DNA of 64,000 nucleotides, taken from contig JAFRAC010000003.1 of NCBI GenBank assembly GCA_017405595.1, forward strand, positions 20,617-84,616, given 5' to 3'. Positions 42,444-51,533 of the stretch are shown piece after piece. The DNA is from Thermoguttaceae bacterium. GTDB taxonomy: Bacteria; Planctomycetota; Planctomycetia; Pirellulales; Thermoguttaceae. How positions within the stretch are numbered: position 1 is the stretch's first letter; each line of letters starts with the position of its first letter. The translations under genes were made by a program, and so were the position numbers. Below the pieces are notes generated by a model. The model ran no database searches. It had not been told where the DNA came from and saw only the letters and a list, made by a program, of their open reading frames with translations.

Positions 42444-43952
42444 ATGAGTAAAATCTCGAGAAGAGCATTTTTGAGCGACGCGTTCCTTGCCGCGGCGGCC
42501 ATGTCGGCGCTCGGAACCGTTTCGATGCCGAAAAAGGCGCGCGCCCAGGGGCGGCCCCTCGGCCCGAACGAAACACTCGGTGTGATGGTCGTCGGCTGCG
42601 GCGGCCGCGGAATGGGGAGCCATATTCCCGAGTTTCTCGAAGACCCCCGCACGAACATCCTCTACGTCTGTGATCCCGACCCGGCGCACGCCGCGCAGGC
42701 CGCCGACCTGATTGAACAGCAGACTCAGGTCCGTCCGGCAATCGTCGCCGATATGCGCGAAGCCCTCGACGATAAAAATCTCGACGTGGTCAGCTGCGCC
42801 GCCGCCAACCACTGGCACGCGCTGACCGGCGTTTGGGCGATGCAGGCGGGGAAAGACGTCTACCTCGAAAAGCCGATCTGCCACAACGTGCACGAAGGCC
42901 AGGCGCTGATCGCCGCCGCCAAAAAATACGGCCGCTGCTGCCAGGTCGGTTCGCAGTGCCGTTCGAATCCGGCGGTGAAAGACGCGTTCCGCTATGCCGC
43001 CGAAGGGAACCTCGGCGAAATCAAACTGACGCGCGGCCTTTGCTACAAGCGCCGCAAGTCGATCGGTCCGCTCGGCGCCTATCCGGTTCCGGACGGGGTC
43101 GATTACAATCTCTGGAGCGGACCGGCGCCGATCGTCGATCCTGTAACACGTCCGAACTTCCACTACGACTGGCACTGGCAGCGCCTTTACGGCAACGGCG
43201 ACCTCGGCAACCAGGGGCCGCACCAGACCGATATCGCCCGAACGTTCCTCGGGGTTACCGAATTTCCGTCGTCGGTCATTTCGTACGGCGGGCGGCTCGG
43301 CTATCAGGCGGAACGCCGCGACGATTCCTACGTCGATGCCGGCGATACCGCGAATACCGAAGTTTCGATCTACAATTACCGCGACGGCCGCACCCTTGTT
43401 TTCGAGACCCGCGGGCTCGAGACCGACCCGCTGAAAGAAGTCGGCGTCGGCGTGATCGCCTACGGTTCCGAAGGGTACATGGTCCAGACCTCGTACGGAT
43501 TCGTCATTGTGTTTGACCGCGACGGTCTCGAAGTGACCCGTTTCGGCGGCGGCGACGACACCTACCATTTCAGCAACTTCCTCGACTGCGTGATCGACGG
43601 CACTCCCGAAAAGCTCAACGCCGACGCCCGCGCCGGCCACCTTTCCGCCGGCCTGAGCCATCTGGGGAACATTTCGTACTACCTGGGCGAGAAGAACTAC
43701 GTCTCGCCGAAAGAGGCGGAAGAGATCATCGCCGCGGTGCCGGGCAACGACGACAACGTCGCGACGCTCCGCCGTACGCTCGATCATCTGACGAACAACG
43801 GCGTCGATCTGGAGAAAACGCCCCTTTCGATGGGGGTTAACCTCAAGTTCGATCCCGATAAGGAAGTCTTCATCGGCAACGACGAAGCCAACAAGATGCT
43901 CACCCGTGAGTATCGCGGCGAATTTGTCGTTCCGAATCCGGAAGAGGTCTGA
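42444..43952 (+). CDS. Tat-exported Gfo/Idh/MocA oxidoreductase (copy 2)
   Basis: 502 residues. Start ATG 42444 with AAAGGA at 42428-42433 gives MSKISRRAFLSDAFLAAAAM, a Tat signal. Its sequence follows copy 1 nearly residue for residue for most of the length, including LCYKRRKSIGPLGAYPVPDG, FHYDWHWQRLYGNGDLGNQG and the end NKMLTREYRGEFVVPNPEEV. They are recent paralogues. A GC hairpin (43961-43981) follows without a T-run. Confidence 0.92.
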   Translation: MSKISRRAFLSDAFLAAAAMSALGTVSMPKKARAQGRPLGPNETLGVMVVGCGGRGMGSHIPEFLEDPRTNILYVCDPDPAHAAQAADLIEQQTQVRPAIVADMREALDDKNLDVVSCAAANHWHALTGVWAMQAGKDVYLEKPICHNVHEGQALIAAAKKYGRCCQVGSQCRSNPAVKDAFRYAAEGNLGEIKLTRGLCYKRRKSIGPLGAYPVPDGVDYNLWSGPAPIVDPVTRPNFHYDWHWQRLYGNGDLGNQGPHQTDIARTFLGVTEFPSSVISYGGRLGYQAERRDDSYVDAGDTANTEVSIYNYRDGRTLVFETRGLETDPLKEVGVGVIAYGSEGYMVQTSYGFVIVFDRDGLEVTRFGGGDDTYHFSNFLDCVIDGTPEKLNADARAGHLSAGLSHLGNISYYLGEKNYVSPKEAEEIIAAVPGNDDNVATLRRTLDHLTNNGVDLEKTPLSMGVNLKFDPDKEVFIGNDEANKMLTREYRGEFVVPNPEEV

Positions 43953-44097
43953 GTTTTTCCGGGGCGGTTTTCGCCCGCCCCCTTTCCGGCGAACATCATC
44001 GCCGTCACTTGAAACCGGGCGCCCCGGCGGGATTCTCCCCCGGGGTGTTCTCTTCTGATTTCCGGGTTGTTCAACCCCTTTTTTATAAGACTGTGTG

Positions 44098-45429
44098 ATG
44101 GGAGACATTCGATTCCGCTGTCCGAACTGTACCGGCGAGGCGGTTCTGCCCGACTGGATGGCCGGGCAGGAGATTCTCTGCCGCTACTGCAGTCATAAAG
44201 TTCTGGTGCCGGCAAAGAGTCTTCCCGACCGCCGCGCCGCCGGGAAGGGCGGCCTGTACGAAGTCGATGAAGAACCGGCCGACACGCGCCGGCGCGGGCA
44301 GAGATTCTACACGCCGGAATACCGCTGCAAAATCTGCGGAACCTGTATTCCCGTGACCGCGCAGGAGGTCGGCGTCCGGAAGTTCTGCCCCGACTGCGAT
44401 ACCCCTTTCACGGTAACGCAGGAGTGGTACGAAAACGAGCGCCGCCGGCGCCGTGAAGAGCAAATCCGTTCCTGGACCGACCCGGCGATCCGTCTTCATC
44501 CGGATCGCTATCCCGAGATGAAATCGGTTTCCGGCACTTACGATGTCGCTCCGCAGGAGGCTTCGAAACCCTCGGAACTGATCCGCTGGCCCGAGCCGAA
44601 GAAGACGATCGTTACGGCACCCTGCAAAATCTGCGGTTCGATTCTGTATATCGAAAAATCGCAGATCGGTTCCGACGTGCGCTGCCCGAACTGTGCCGCC
44701 TCCTTTCCGGTGACGGAAAGCTGGTTTGCCGCCGAACGGAAACGGCTGAAGAAAAGACTCGATAAAAAAGATTCGGAGAAACATTCCGGCAAGGGCCGGC
44801 GCGAACCCGATCTTCGAAGTCTTGAAGGACATTTCCCGCCGGCACAGGACCGGCGTGTTCCCGATCTGCGGGGTCTTGAAGGGAACGCGCCGCCGGTTCC
44901 CCCCGCCGGAAAAACGTCAGGTCCGGAGAAGCGGGGAACCGTACCGCCCGATACACAGCAGCGGCGCGAAATGGCGCCCTTGAACTGCAAATTGTGCGGC
45001 GCGCTCTTTTACGCGCCGAAGACGAAGATCGGCAAAAAGATGCCGTGCCCCGAATGCGGAACACTCCACACCATTACCCGGGAGCTTTACGCGCGCGCCC
45101 GGCGGCGCGAAGAGAAACGCCGGATTCGTCTTTCTTACGGCGGAAGCCCTGCCGGACCGGCACAGACTTATACCGGTGTGCCGTCGGCGAATTCCGTCCC
45201 GAAATCGTCCGCGGTTCCGCCCGAAAAGAAGCCGATTCCTGTTCTGTGCGGGCTTTGCGGAACGCTGATGTATGCCGACCCCGCGCAGATCGGGCAGCAG
45301 ATTCAGTGCCCGGACTGCGAAACGTTTACCACGGTCACCGCACCGCTCTACAGCACCGAGGTGACGGAACCGGACTCTTCCGGTGTATATCGCCTCGGCG
45401 GCGACCCGCCCGACCCCCCCCAGGGGTGA
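44098..45429 (+). CDS. Protein with five tandem zinc-ribbon modules
   Basis: 443 residues (an in-frame GTG at 44095 is also possible). Five CxxC-CxxC modules recur: FRCPNC..LCRYC (about residue 6), YRCKICG..FCPDC (about 75), APCKICG..RCPNC (about 175), LNCKLCG..PCPEC (about 297), and VLCGLCG..QCPDC (about 380). Modules 2-4 are each followed by a similar linker (for example FTVTQEWYENERRRR, FPVTESWFAAERKRL, HTITRELYARARRRE) rich in Trp/Tyr and Arg. Between them are charged, Pro/Arg-rich stretches. No membrane span or signal. Function unknown; nucleic acid or protein binding is a guess. Convergent with a membrane-protein gene. Confidence 0.75.
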   Translation: MGDIRFRCPNCTGEAVLPDWMAGQEILCRYCSHKVLVPAKSLPDRRAAGKGGLYEVDEEPADTRRRGQRFYTPEYRCKICGTCIPVTAQEVGVRKFCPDCDTPFTVTQEWYENERRRRREEQIRSWTDPAIRLHPDRYPEMKSVSGTYDVAPQEASKPSELIRWPEPKKTIVTAPCKICGSILYIEKSQIGSDVRCPNCAASFPVTESWFAAERKRLKKRLDKKDSEKHSGKGRREPDLRSLEGHFPPAQDRRVPDLRGLEGNAPPVPPAGKTSGPEKRGTVPPDTQQRREMAPLNCKLCGALFYAPKTKIGKKMPCPECGTLHTITRELYARARRREEKRRIRLSYGGSPAGPAQTYTGVPSANSVPKSSAVPPEKKPIPVLCGLCGTLMYADPAQIGQQIQCPDCETFTTVTAPLYSTEVTEPDSSGVYRLGGDPPDPPQG

Positions 45430-45460
45430 TTCCCCGCTCCGGTTTTTCGCGGCCGCGCGG

Positions 45461-47407
45461 TTATTCCCCCTGCGGGTTTTCGTGTTCGAACTTCAAGACG
45501 ATGAAGTGCTGGTTCTGATAGACGCGGTGCTTTTCGACCATCTCGTCAAAACGCTCCTTCACCTTCGGCTGCGAGCCGATGTTATACGGCGGCTGTTCGG
45601 CGACGATGTAGTCGATATGGTACTTTTCGGCCTGCCGCGCGATTCGTTTTTCCCCTTTGGCGAGGAGAACCGCGATCAGCGGATCGTTCCACCGGCTTTT
45701 TCCCTTTTTGACGCCGGTGGTGTAGAGGTCTTCCATCAGCGCGTACCACCGGACCATCGAAGAGGCGTCTTGCGGAATCTCTTTCCAGTTCGCGATTTCG
45801 GCGCGCCGGGCGTGCCATTTCCATGATTCGTACCCGCGCGGGACGAGGAAAACGCTCTCTTCGGGGGTGTTCTCCTGCGCCCAGCGGCAGACATCGAGCC
45901 ATCCGTTCGAGATCGACTCCTTCGGCGGATTGCTTCGGGGAACAAGGACGCCCGACTTCATTGCCGTCATCTCGGCCGCGCCCCACGCCGGCATGGCCAG
46001 CGCGAGAGCGGCGGTCACCATCGCGAGCGCCGCGTTCGAAAAAGCGCCGGTCCTTTTCTGCGCGCCGCCGATCCGTTTTATTGCGAGGAAACAAATCCCG
46101 AAAACCAGGATGGCCGCCAGAAGCGCGATCGCGTCGACCGGTTTCGGCGCGGCCGGGAAAAAGGGGGAAACGGTCGCCGCCCGGGCAACGGCAAGCGCGT
46201 GAGCGAGAAAGAGCTTTTTGGCGGCGATGAAGATGATTCCGCCGGTAAAAAGGAGCGGGAGGAAGACCGGGAAGAATTTTTTTCCGAGGACCGAAAAACC
46301 GGCGTTTTCGCCCAGCGCGGCGGCGGCCGCGCAGCTGCCCAGCGCGACGCCTGCCGGAACCGTCCAGTCGGAAAGGCGGAACCAGTAGAACCGGAGCAGA
46401 TCCGCGGAAACGGAACCGTCGGTCAAAAGGCCCGCTTTGACCAGAAGCGGGATCCCGTAATCCCAAAAGAGGCCGGCTCCGGCGACCGCCAGCGAAACCG
46501 CGACAAACCGGTTCCAACGGCGCCATGCCGCACGCGCCTCTTCGGAACCGTTCGGCTTGAACCGGCAGAAGAAAAGCCACACAAGCGTCAGAAGCAGAAA
46601 GCGGACGCGGAACGTCCAGGGGAGTGTCGAGGGGACCAGGTGATGGGCGATCCGTTCGTAGACGTAGATGAAATGCGCCTGATGCTGAACTTCGGGGGAG
46701 GCGCCCCGGTCGAGCGCCAGAGCCGGAAGAAGACCGGCCAGCGAAATGACCCCGCCGGCCGCCAGCCCGATCAGGAGCTCTTTTCCTTTTCCGGAAGCCG
46801 GTTCGCCGCTTGTCTCTTTCCGGGTTTTGCGCCCGGCCGCCGAAAGGGCGAGCGATCCGAGCGCCGCGAGGACGCCCCAGCCGCCGACCAGCACATGAAA
46901 CGCCGATGCGATTCCCATCAAAATGAATGCGCCCGTGTATCGCCGCCGTACAAAGAGCGCCAGTCCCCAGAAGAGGAAGGGGAACGCGATCCCTTTCCCC
47001 TCAACGCCGCCGATGACCCATTCTCCGGCGAGATGAAAGTGTTCGATGTAAAAAAAGAACGCGGCGGCGGTCAGAATCGAAAACCCGGGCCTCGGCAGAA
47101 GCGCGCTCGAAAGGCGCTGCCAGCCGAACGAGGTGAACAGCCAGATCGCCGCACGCCCGAACCAGACCAGCGCGGCCGGTTTCAGAAAAAGGGAGAAGAA
47201 GCCGAAGACGGCGTAGAAGAGATAATGCGAATCCGCCGAGGTCAGGAACGGGTCCTGGGCGAAATAGTCGGGATTCCAGAAGTGGATCGCCTTGCCGACG
47301 TAATACGGCTCGTTGACATCGGGGACCGGCCAGAACCCGTAAAGGCAGGCCAGAAAAAAAATCGCCGCGGCTTCCAGAGCCGCGGCGCGGCGATGTTTAT
47401 TTTCCAT
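45461..47407 (-). CDS. Multi-span membrane protein, DUF6798-like
   Basis: 648 residues with about ten or more hydrophobic segments and an extracytoplasmic-looking C-terminal about 110 residues. The first TM is followed by [20 protein letters not shown], with acidic residues in the first loop as in GT-C-like membrane proteins, then [21 protein letters not shown] place it near the planctomycete DUF6798 family by memory of that N-terminal pattern, not by a search. The start ATG 47407 overlaps the last 11 bases of purF, so translation is probably coupled. Role unknown; envelope glycosylation is only a possibility. Confidence 0.65.
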   Translation of the reverse strand: MENKHRRAAALEAAAIFFLACLYGFWPVPDVNEPYYVGKAIHFWNPDYFAQDPFLTSADSHYLFYAVFGFFSLFLKPAALVWFGRAAIWLFTSFGWQRLSSALLPRPGFSILTAAAFFFYIEHFHLAGEWVIGGVEGKGIAFPFLFWGLALFVRRRYTGAFILMGIASAFHVLVGGWGVLAALGSLALSAAGRKTRKETSGEPASGKGKELLIGLAAGGVISLAGLLPALALDRGASPEVQHQAHFIYVYERIAHHLVPSTLPWTFRVRFLLLTLVWLFFCRFKPNGSEEARAAWRRWNRFVAVSLAVAGAGLFWDYGIPLLVKAGLLTDGSVSADLLRFYWFRLSDWTVPAGVALGSCAAAAALGENAGFSVLGKKFFPVFLPLLFTGGIIFIAAKKLFLAHALAVARAATVSPFFPAAPKPVDAIALLAAILVFGICFLAIKRIGGAQKRTGAFSNAALAMVTAALALAMPAWGAAEMTAMKSGVLVPRSNPPKESISNGWLDVCRWAQENTPEESVFLVPRGYESWKWHARRAEIANWKEIPQDASSMVRWYALMEDLYTTGVKKGKSRWNDPLIAVLLAKGEKRIARQAEKYHIDYIVAEQPPYNIGSQPKVKERFDEMVEKHRVYQNQHFIVLKFEHENPQGE

Positions 47408-48995
47408 TTTGGATTTCGGCGGAAGACGGGTTCTCTTCGAAGAGCTTGAACGCTTCCGCGGCGAGCTTTTCGCCCCACGGGGTCGGATACTCATTATTGA
47501 TACACGCCAGGCAGAGCCGGTCGGCGGGCAGGTCCAGCGCACGGAAGAGCGCTTCGTGCGAAAGGAACCGGAGCGAGTCGGCGCCGAGATCTTTCGCCAT
47601 CTCTTCTTCGAGACCGCGGTCGAGCCGCCACTGGCTGATCGGTTTGCCCGTCTTGTGGAAGAAGGGGGTCACAAAGAGCTGGCCGTAGGTCGACATGTCG
47701 GTTCCGTAGAAGCAGGGGGCGATGATCGGCGGGCATGCGGGACGGACATGGACCTCTTTGGCTTTGCCGACTTCGCGGATCCGCTTCAAAAGAACGCGCA
47801 TGGTCGTTGAACGGACGATCGAATCCTCGACCAGAAAGACGCGTTTCCCCTTTAACACTTCTTCGAGCGGTGTGTATTTCGTTTCGGCTTTCCGCCACCG
47901 GTACTCGCCGCTTTCGATGAACGTGCGGCCGCTGTAACGGTTGCGGATCAGCCCTTCGAGGCAGGGGATGCCGAGCCGGTACGCCATTCCGTCGGCCGCG
48001 GCTTTCGCGGTGTCGGGAACCGGCACCACGATGCTGTCTTCGTCGAGGGGGATGTCTTCCTGAATGGCCATCTCTTCGCCGAGCCGTTTGCGGGCCAGGT
48101 AGACGCTCCGGTCGTCGAGCGTGCTGGCGACATTGGCGAAATATGCCCATTCGAAGAAACAGTGCGCCGAGCGGCGGCTTTCGGCAAACTGCTCGAACCG
48201 GATCCCTTTATCGTCGACGATGATGACCTGCCCCGGCTGGACATTTTTGATCTGCTCGGACCGGAACCCGAGGTTGAAGAGCGCGACGCTTTCACTGGCG
48301 GCGGCAAAGAGGGAACCGTCGAAAGCGTAAAGGAGAGGCTTGATTCCGAGCGGGTCGCGGGCGACGAAAAGCTGCCCGTGCGCGTTGAGGTAGACGATCG
48401 AGTAGGCGCCGTCGAGCTTTTCGGAAAACCGCTTGCAGATCATCAGCGGGTCGGGATCGCCCGTTTTCGATTCCTGCGCCACTGCGGTGCAGAGGAAATG
48501 GAGAAAGACTTCCATATCGGCATCGCGCGCGAGCGAGGCGTTTTCGTCTTGCAGAATTTGGTCGCGGAGATCGTGGTAGTTGGTCAGCTGGCCGTTAAAC
48601 GCGAAGCTGAACCACTTGTATTTCTTGATATGGTGCCGTTCAAAAGGCTGAGCGTAGGTGCGGTCTTCCTGGCCGGTGGTGGCGTAACGCACATGGCCGA
48701 TGGCGGCGACGCCGGCGTAACGGTCCATCAGCCGGTGATATTCGGCGCGATGGCTCAGACGGAAGACTTCGGCAACGGTGCCGACATCTTTATGGGTATC
48801 GATAAGCTGTTCGCGAGAAGGATTGTAAGAGGTGATCCCGGCAGCAAGCTGGCCGCGATTCTGGATATCCTGCAGCATGCGGGGGATCAGCCGGGAAACT
48901 TCGTTACGCCCCTGCGGCGGTGCCAACGGCGAAGTTTCGCCGACCGAAAGGTGGTAGACTGCCGCTATGCCGCATTCTTCGTGAAGATCGCTCAT
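47397..48995 (-). CDS. purF: Amidophosphoribosyltransferase
   Basis: 532 residues. First committed step of purine synthesis: PRPP plus glutamine to phosphoribosylamine. After a short seven-residue propeptide comes the Ntn nucleophile Cys8 (HEECGIAAV). The glutaminase half has GHVRYATTG and [15 protein letters not shown]; the phosphoribosyltransferase half has the PRPP loop in [20 protein letters not shown]. It ends overlapping the membrane-protein gene by 11 nt. Confidence 0.96.
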   Translation of the reverse strand: MSDLHEECGIAAVYHLSVGETSPLAPPQGRNEVSRLIPRMLQDIQNRGQLAAGITSYNPSREQLIDTHKDVGTVAEVFRLSHRAEYHRLMDRYAGVAAIGHVRYATTGQEDRTYAQPFERHHIKKYKWFSFAFNGQLTNYHDLRDQILQDENASLARDADMEVFLHFLCTAVAQESKTGDPDPLMICKRFSEKLDGAYSIVYLNAHGQLFVARDPLGIKPLLYAFDGSLFAAASESVALFNLGFRSEQIKNVQPGQVIIVDDKGIRFEQFAESRRSAHCFFEWAYFANVASTLDDRSVYLARKRLGEEMAIQEDIPLDEDSIVVPVPDTAKAAADGMAYRLGIPCLEGLIRNRYSGRTFIESGEYRWRKAETKYTPLEEVLKGKRVFLVEDSIVRSTTMRVLLKRIREVGKAKEVHVRPACPPIIAPCFYGTDMSTYGQLFVTPFFHKTGKPISQWRLDRGLEEEMAKDLGADSLRFLSHEALFRALDLPADRLCLACINNEYPTPWGEKLAAEAFKLFEENPSSAEIQNGK

Positions 48996-49089
48996 CTTCT
49001 GGGTACTTTCTATGATGTAAAGGATCGATTTGGGGGAACCGCGACGCAGTCAGGAGCGGACCCCTTGAGTGCGCGGCGCAACAAAAAAT

Positions 49090-49117
49090 ATTCTACCCAT
49101 TATGGAATCTTCGACAA
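49090..49117 (-). promoter_or_regulatory. Candidate purF promoter
   Basis: Minus strand: -35 TTGTCG (49117-49112), 16-nt spacer, -10 TAGAAT (49095-49090). The leader to 48995 is about 90 nt. Confidence 0.55.
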
Positions 49118-49156
49118 GACGGCGAGGGAAAAAAAGAGGCCGGTTTTCGGCTGATT

Positions 49157-50161
49157 TCAGTTGTTGAGGCGGATTTCGACGATGTCCCCCTCGTGGATTT
49201 CATAGTCCCCTTTGACCGGTGTGCCGTCGTGGACCGCCGTTCCCCAAACGCGGGCGTAGGCAAATTTTTCGACGTAGTCTTTATGGATCATTCCCGCCAG
49301 ATCGAGAACGGTGTCTCCCTGGCGGACCGTGAACGGTTTGTCCATGTCGGCTTCTTTTTTGGTCGGCGATTTCGTGTAGACCCGCAGCACGCCGAGCGAG
49401 CGGTAAATGGCGTCCCGCAACTCTTCCATTCCGGTCATTTCGGCGGCCGAAACGCGGAACTCCTGAAAGTCGGCCGGACAGAGTTCATGGAAAAGCTCGA
49501 TGCGCGTTTCGGCATCGGGATCGTCGATCTTGTTGAAGATCAGAAACGTCTTGGTGAACGAGAGGCCGACATCCTCTTCGTCGAGCGACGATTCCCGCGC
49601 CAGGCGCGTTTTGGTGGCGGCAAGCCGTTTGAGGACCTCGTCGCACTGTTCGATTCCGTCGTCGCTTCCGCAGTCAACCAGAAGGAGCACCAGGTCGGCG
49701 GCGCGGATAAAGCCGTACATGTAGGGTTCGAGATAGTCGGGCGTGATCGGCGGCGTATCGATCAGCTGAACCGTGACATCGTTCCACGGCATCATTCCGG
49801 GGAGCGGCTGGAGCGTTGTAAACGGGTAAGGCGCCACTTCCGGCCTGGCCTTGGTGAACGAGGCCAGGAGCTGGCTTTTTCCCGCGTTCGGCCCTCCGAT
49901 GATCACGGCGGTTCCGGCTCCCTGACGCGGAATCTTGACGCTTTTGGCGCCCCCTTTTTTCGATGCGGTCCGGGCCGCATCGATCTCCTTTTTGACTTCG
50001 GAGATCTTCGTTTTGAGCATCATCTGCATCTTTTCGCTCGCCTTGTGTTTCGGTATTTCGGCGAGCATGACCTGCAGCCATTTCAGCTCTTCTTCGGGGG
50101 TTGCGCTGCGGCGGTAATTCTCTTCAGCCTTCAGGTATTGGGGGGTCAGGTTAGCGGCCAT
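49157..50161 (-). CDS. DRG/Obg-family GTPase with TGS domain
   Basis: 334 residues. An N-terminal helical region is followed by the G domain: G1 GGPNAGKS at residues 89-96, G3 LIDTPPIT (canonical DxxG would be DTPG, here DTPP), and G4 NKID. The C-terminal TGS domain (PFTVRQGDTVLDLAGMIHKD to the end) binds RNA or regulates the GTPase. The TGS at the end with the G domain before it matches DRG proteins more than bacterial Obg, which has an N-terminal Obg fold; DRGs are known mainly from archaea and eukaryotes. Cytoplasmic; probable ribosome or translation role (inference). Confidence 0.82.
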   Translation of the reverse strand: MAANLTPQYLKAEENYRRSATPEEELKWLQVMLAEIPKHKASEKMQMMLKTKISEVKKEIDAARTASKKGGAKSVKIPRQGAGTAVIIGGPNAGKSQLLASFTKARPEVAPYPFTTLQPLPGMMPWNDVTVQLIDTPPITPDYLEPYMYGFIRAADLVLLLVDCGSDDGIEQCDEVLKRLAATKTRLARESSLDEEDVGLSFTKTFLIFNKIDDPDAETRIELFHELCPADFQEFRVSAAEMTGMEELRDAIYRSLGVLRVYTKSPTKKEADMDKPFTVRQGDTVLDLAGMIHKDYVEKFAYARVWGTAVHDGTPVKGDYEIHEGDIVEIRLNN

Positions 50162-50182
50162 TGGGGGCTTTCAGCAATAACA

Positions 50183-50213
50183 AACCCCATTGCCGCCGGG
50201 GCGGAATGGGGTT
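50183..50213 (-). terminator. Intrinsic terminator of the Asp/Trp-rich gene (minus strand)
   Basis: AACCCCATT/AATGGGGTT, a 9-bp stem around a GC loop; on the minus strand TGTTATTGCT follows. It sits 43 nt beyond the gene's stop, supporting leftward transcription of that gene. Confidence 0.65.
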
Positions 50214-50255
50214 GGAATCTTTAAGAACGGGGGAACGGAAACGGCAGATCAACGC

Positions 50256-50678
50256 TCATTCGTCATCGTCGTTGTCATCGTCGTCGTCCCAGTCTTCGAG
50301 TTCGCTGTCATCTTCGTCATCGTCGTCGACTTCTTCCCACTCGGTTTCGTCGTCTTCCCAGCCGTCATCGTCGTCATCGTCGTCCCGGTCGTCTTCGTCG
50401 TCATCCCAACGATCGTCTTCGTCGTCCCAGTCTTCGTCGTCCCAATCGTCGTCTTCTTCGTCGTCCCAGTCGTCGTCCTCGTCGCCGTCTTCGTCGTCGA
50501 GGTCGTCCCAATCGTCGTCGTCGTCGTCATCCTCGTCCCAGTCCGCCCGTGCGAAAGGAGAGGGAACAACCGCGACCGCGCTTTCAAACGATTCGGTTTC
50601 TGCAAAGGGGAAGAGTTGGTCATTTTCGACACTCGGAAAAACAGAATTTTTGAGTTCCACGGCATAGTCCTTTATCAT
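50256..50678 (-). CDS. Small Asp/Trp-rich acidic protein
   Basis: 140 residues. The first 45 are of ordinary composition (MIKDYAVELKNSVFPSVEND and on). The remaining 95 are almost entirely Asp and Glu with Trp at intervals (nine Trp; blocks such as DDDDDWDD and EDWDDEDD). It has no signal peptide. The DNA of the tail is a GAC/GAT run, so the opposite strand is open as a Ser-rich shadow, but the leftward strand has a near-consensus promoter and an intrinsic terminator that fit this gene. It probably binds cations or basic proteins (inference from charge). Similar extreme acidity appears in the loop of the second membrane paralogue at 54.5 kb. Confidence 0.65.
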   Translation of the reverse strand: MIKDYAVELKNSVFPSVENDQLFPFAETESFESAVAVVPSPFARADWDEDDDDDDDWDDLDDEDGDEDDDWDDEEDDDWDDEDWDDEDDRWDDDEDDRDDDDDDDGWEDDETEWEEVDDDDEDDSELEDWDDDDDNDDDE

Positions 50679-50728
50679 ACGGTGGTTTTAGTTTACTGGC
50701 GGAACAACCGACACTCTATCTAATCGGC

Positions 50729-50757
50729 AATATGCAAAAAAAAAGTCGGTTTGTCAA
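50729..50757 (-). promoter_or_regulatory. Promoter of the Asp/Trp-rich gene
   Basis: Minus strand: -35 TTGACA (50757-50752), 17-nt spacer, -10 CATATT (50734-50729). The start codon at 50678 gives a leader of about 45 nt. Confidence 0.6.
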
Positions 50758-50831
50758 CCGGGTTTTCTCCATTTTACCCAAAAAACGGAGTTTTTTTGCG
50801 TTTGTTCCGCGACCATACTTGTTATTTCTCT

Positions 50832-51476
50832 TTACGGGGAAGAAACAGCCGTTTCCCCGCCCGGGGGATCCTTGGCCGGTTCGGCGGCATTTTCCGATCC
50901 GGCCTCTTCCGGCGCCGGCGTATCGGTTCCGGATTTCGGCAGCGCGCTGAGATCGGTGAGCCCGAAAACCTGCAGGAAACGTTTGGTTGTTCCGTAGAGA
51001 ATCGGCCGGCCCGGCTCTTCGAGGCGGCCGACGATTTCGACCAGGTTCTGATCCATCAGCTGGCGGAGAATATCTCCGCTTGCCGCACCGCGGATCCGCT
51101 CGACCGCCGTGCGGATGATCGGCTGCTGGTAAGCGACGATTGCGAGTGTTTCCATCGCGGTGCGCGTCAGACGGACCTCGACCGGTACTTCCTGCAGGCG
51201 GAACAGCCACGCGGCGAATTCCGGATGGGTGCGGAGCTGAAATCCGTCGGCGACCTCGACCACGCAGAACGCGCTTTTCGTCTGACTGTAACGCTGGTTC
51301 AGGTCCTGGACAAGACGTTTGACCTCGGCGGCGTCTTTCAGGTTTGCAAGACGCGCCAATGTCCGGGGGGGCGTCGGTTCGCGGCTCAGAAAAAGAGCCG
51401 CTTCGAGCCGCGAGACGGGGGAAGGTTCAGACGCCGGACCCGGCGCCGGACTCGATTCTGAGCGGAAGAGTTTCAT
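50832..51476 (-). CDS. scpB: Segregation and condensation protein B
   Basis: 214 residues. ScpB is a winged-helix subunit of the SMC-ScpAB complex. The signature region LTRTAMETLAIVAYQQPIIR and TAVERIRGAASGDILRQLMD, followed by EIVGRLEEPGRPILYGTTKR and FLQVFGLTDLSALP, is diagnostic. The N- and C-terminal Pro/Ala-rich tails are extra. It follows proB by 57 nt on the same strand; scpA is not adjacent. Confidence 0.93.
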   Translation of the reverse strand: MKLFRSESSPAPGPASEPSPVSRLEAALFLSREPTPPRTLARLANLKDAAEVKRLVQDLNQRYSQTKSAFCVVEVADGFQLRTHPEFAAWLFRLQEVPVEVRLTRTAMETLAIVAYQQPIIRTAVERIRGAASGDILRQLMDQNLVEIVGRLEEPGRPILYGTTKRFLQVFGLTDLSALPKSGTDTPAPEEAGSENAAEPAKDPPGGETAVSSP

Positions 51477-51533
51477 GGCGAAACAACAAACGTAACGGGA
51501 TTGGGGTTCAGGCGGCCTTTCGCGGCGGGAAGA

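Noticed and set aside
50161..50667. Rightward Ser-rich frames opposite the Asp/Trp-rich gene
   Set aside because: GAC/GAT repeats read in reverse give Ser/Val runs in other frames; promoter and terminator on the minus strand fit the acidic protein instead.
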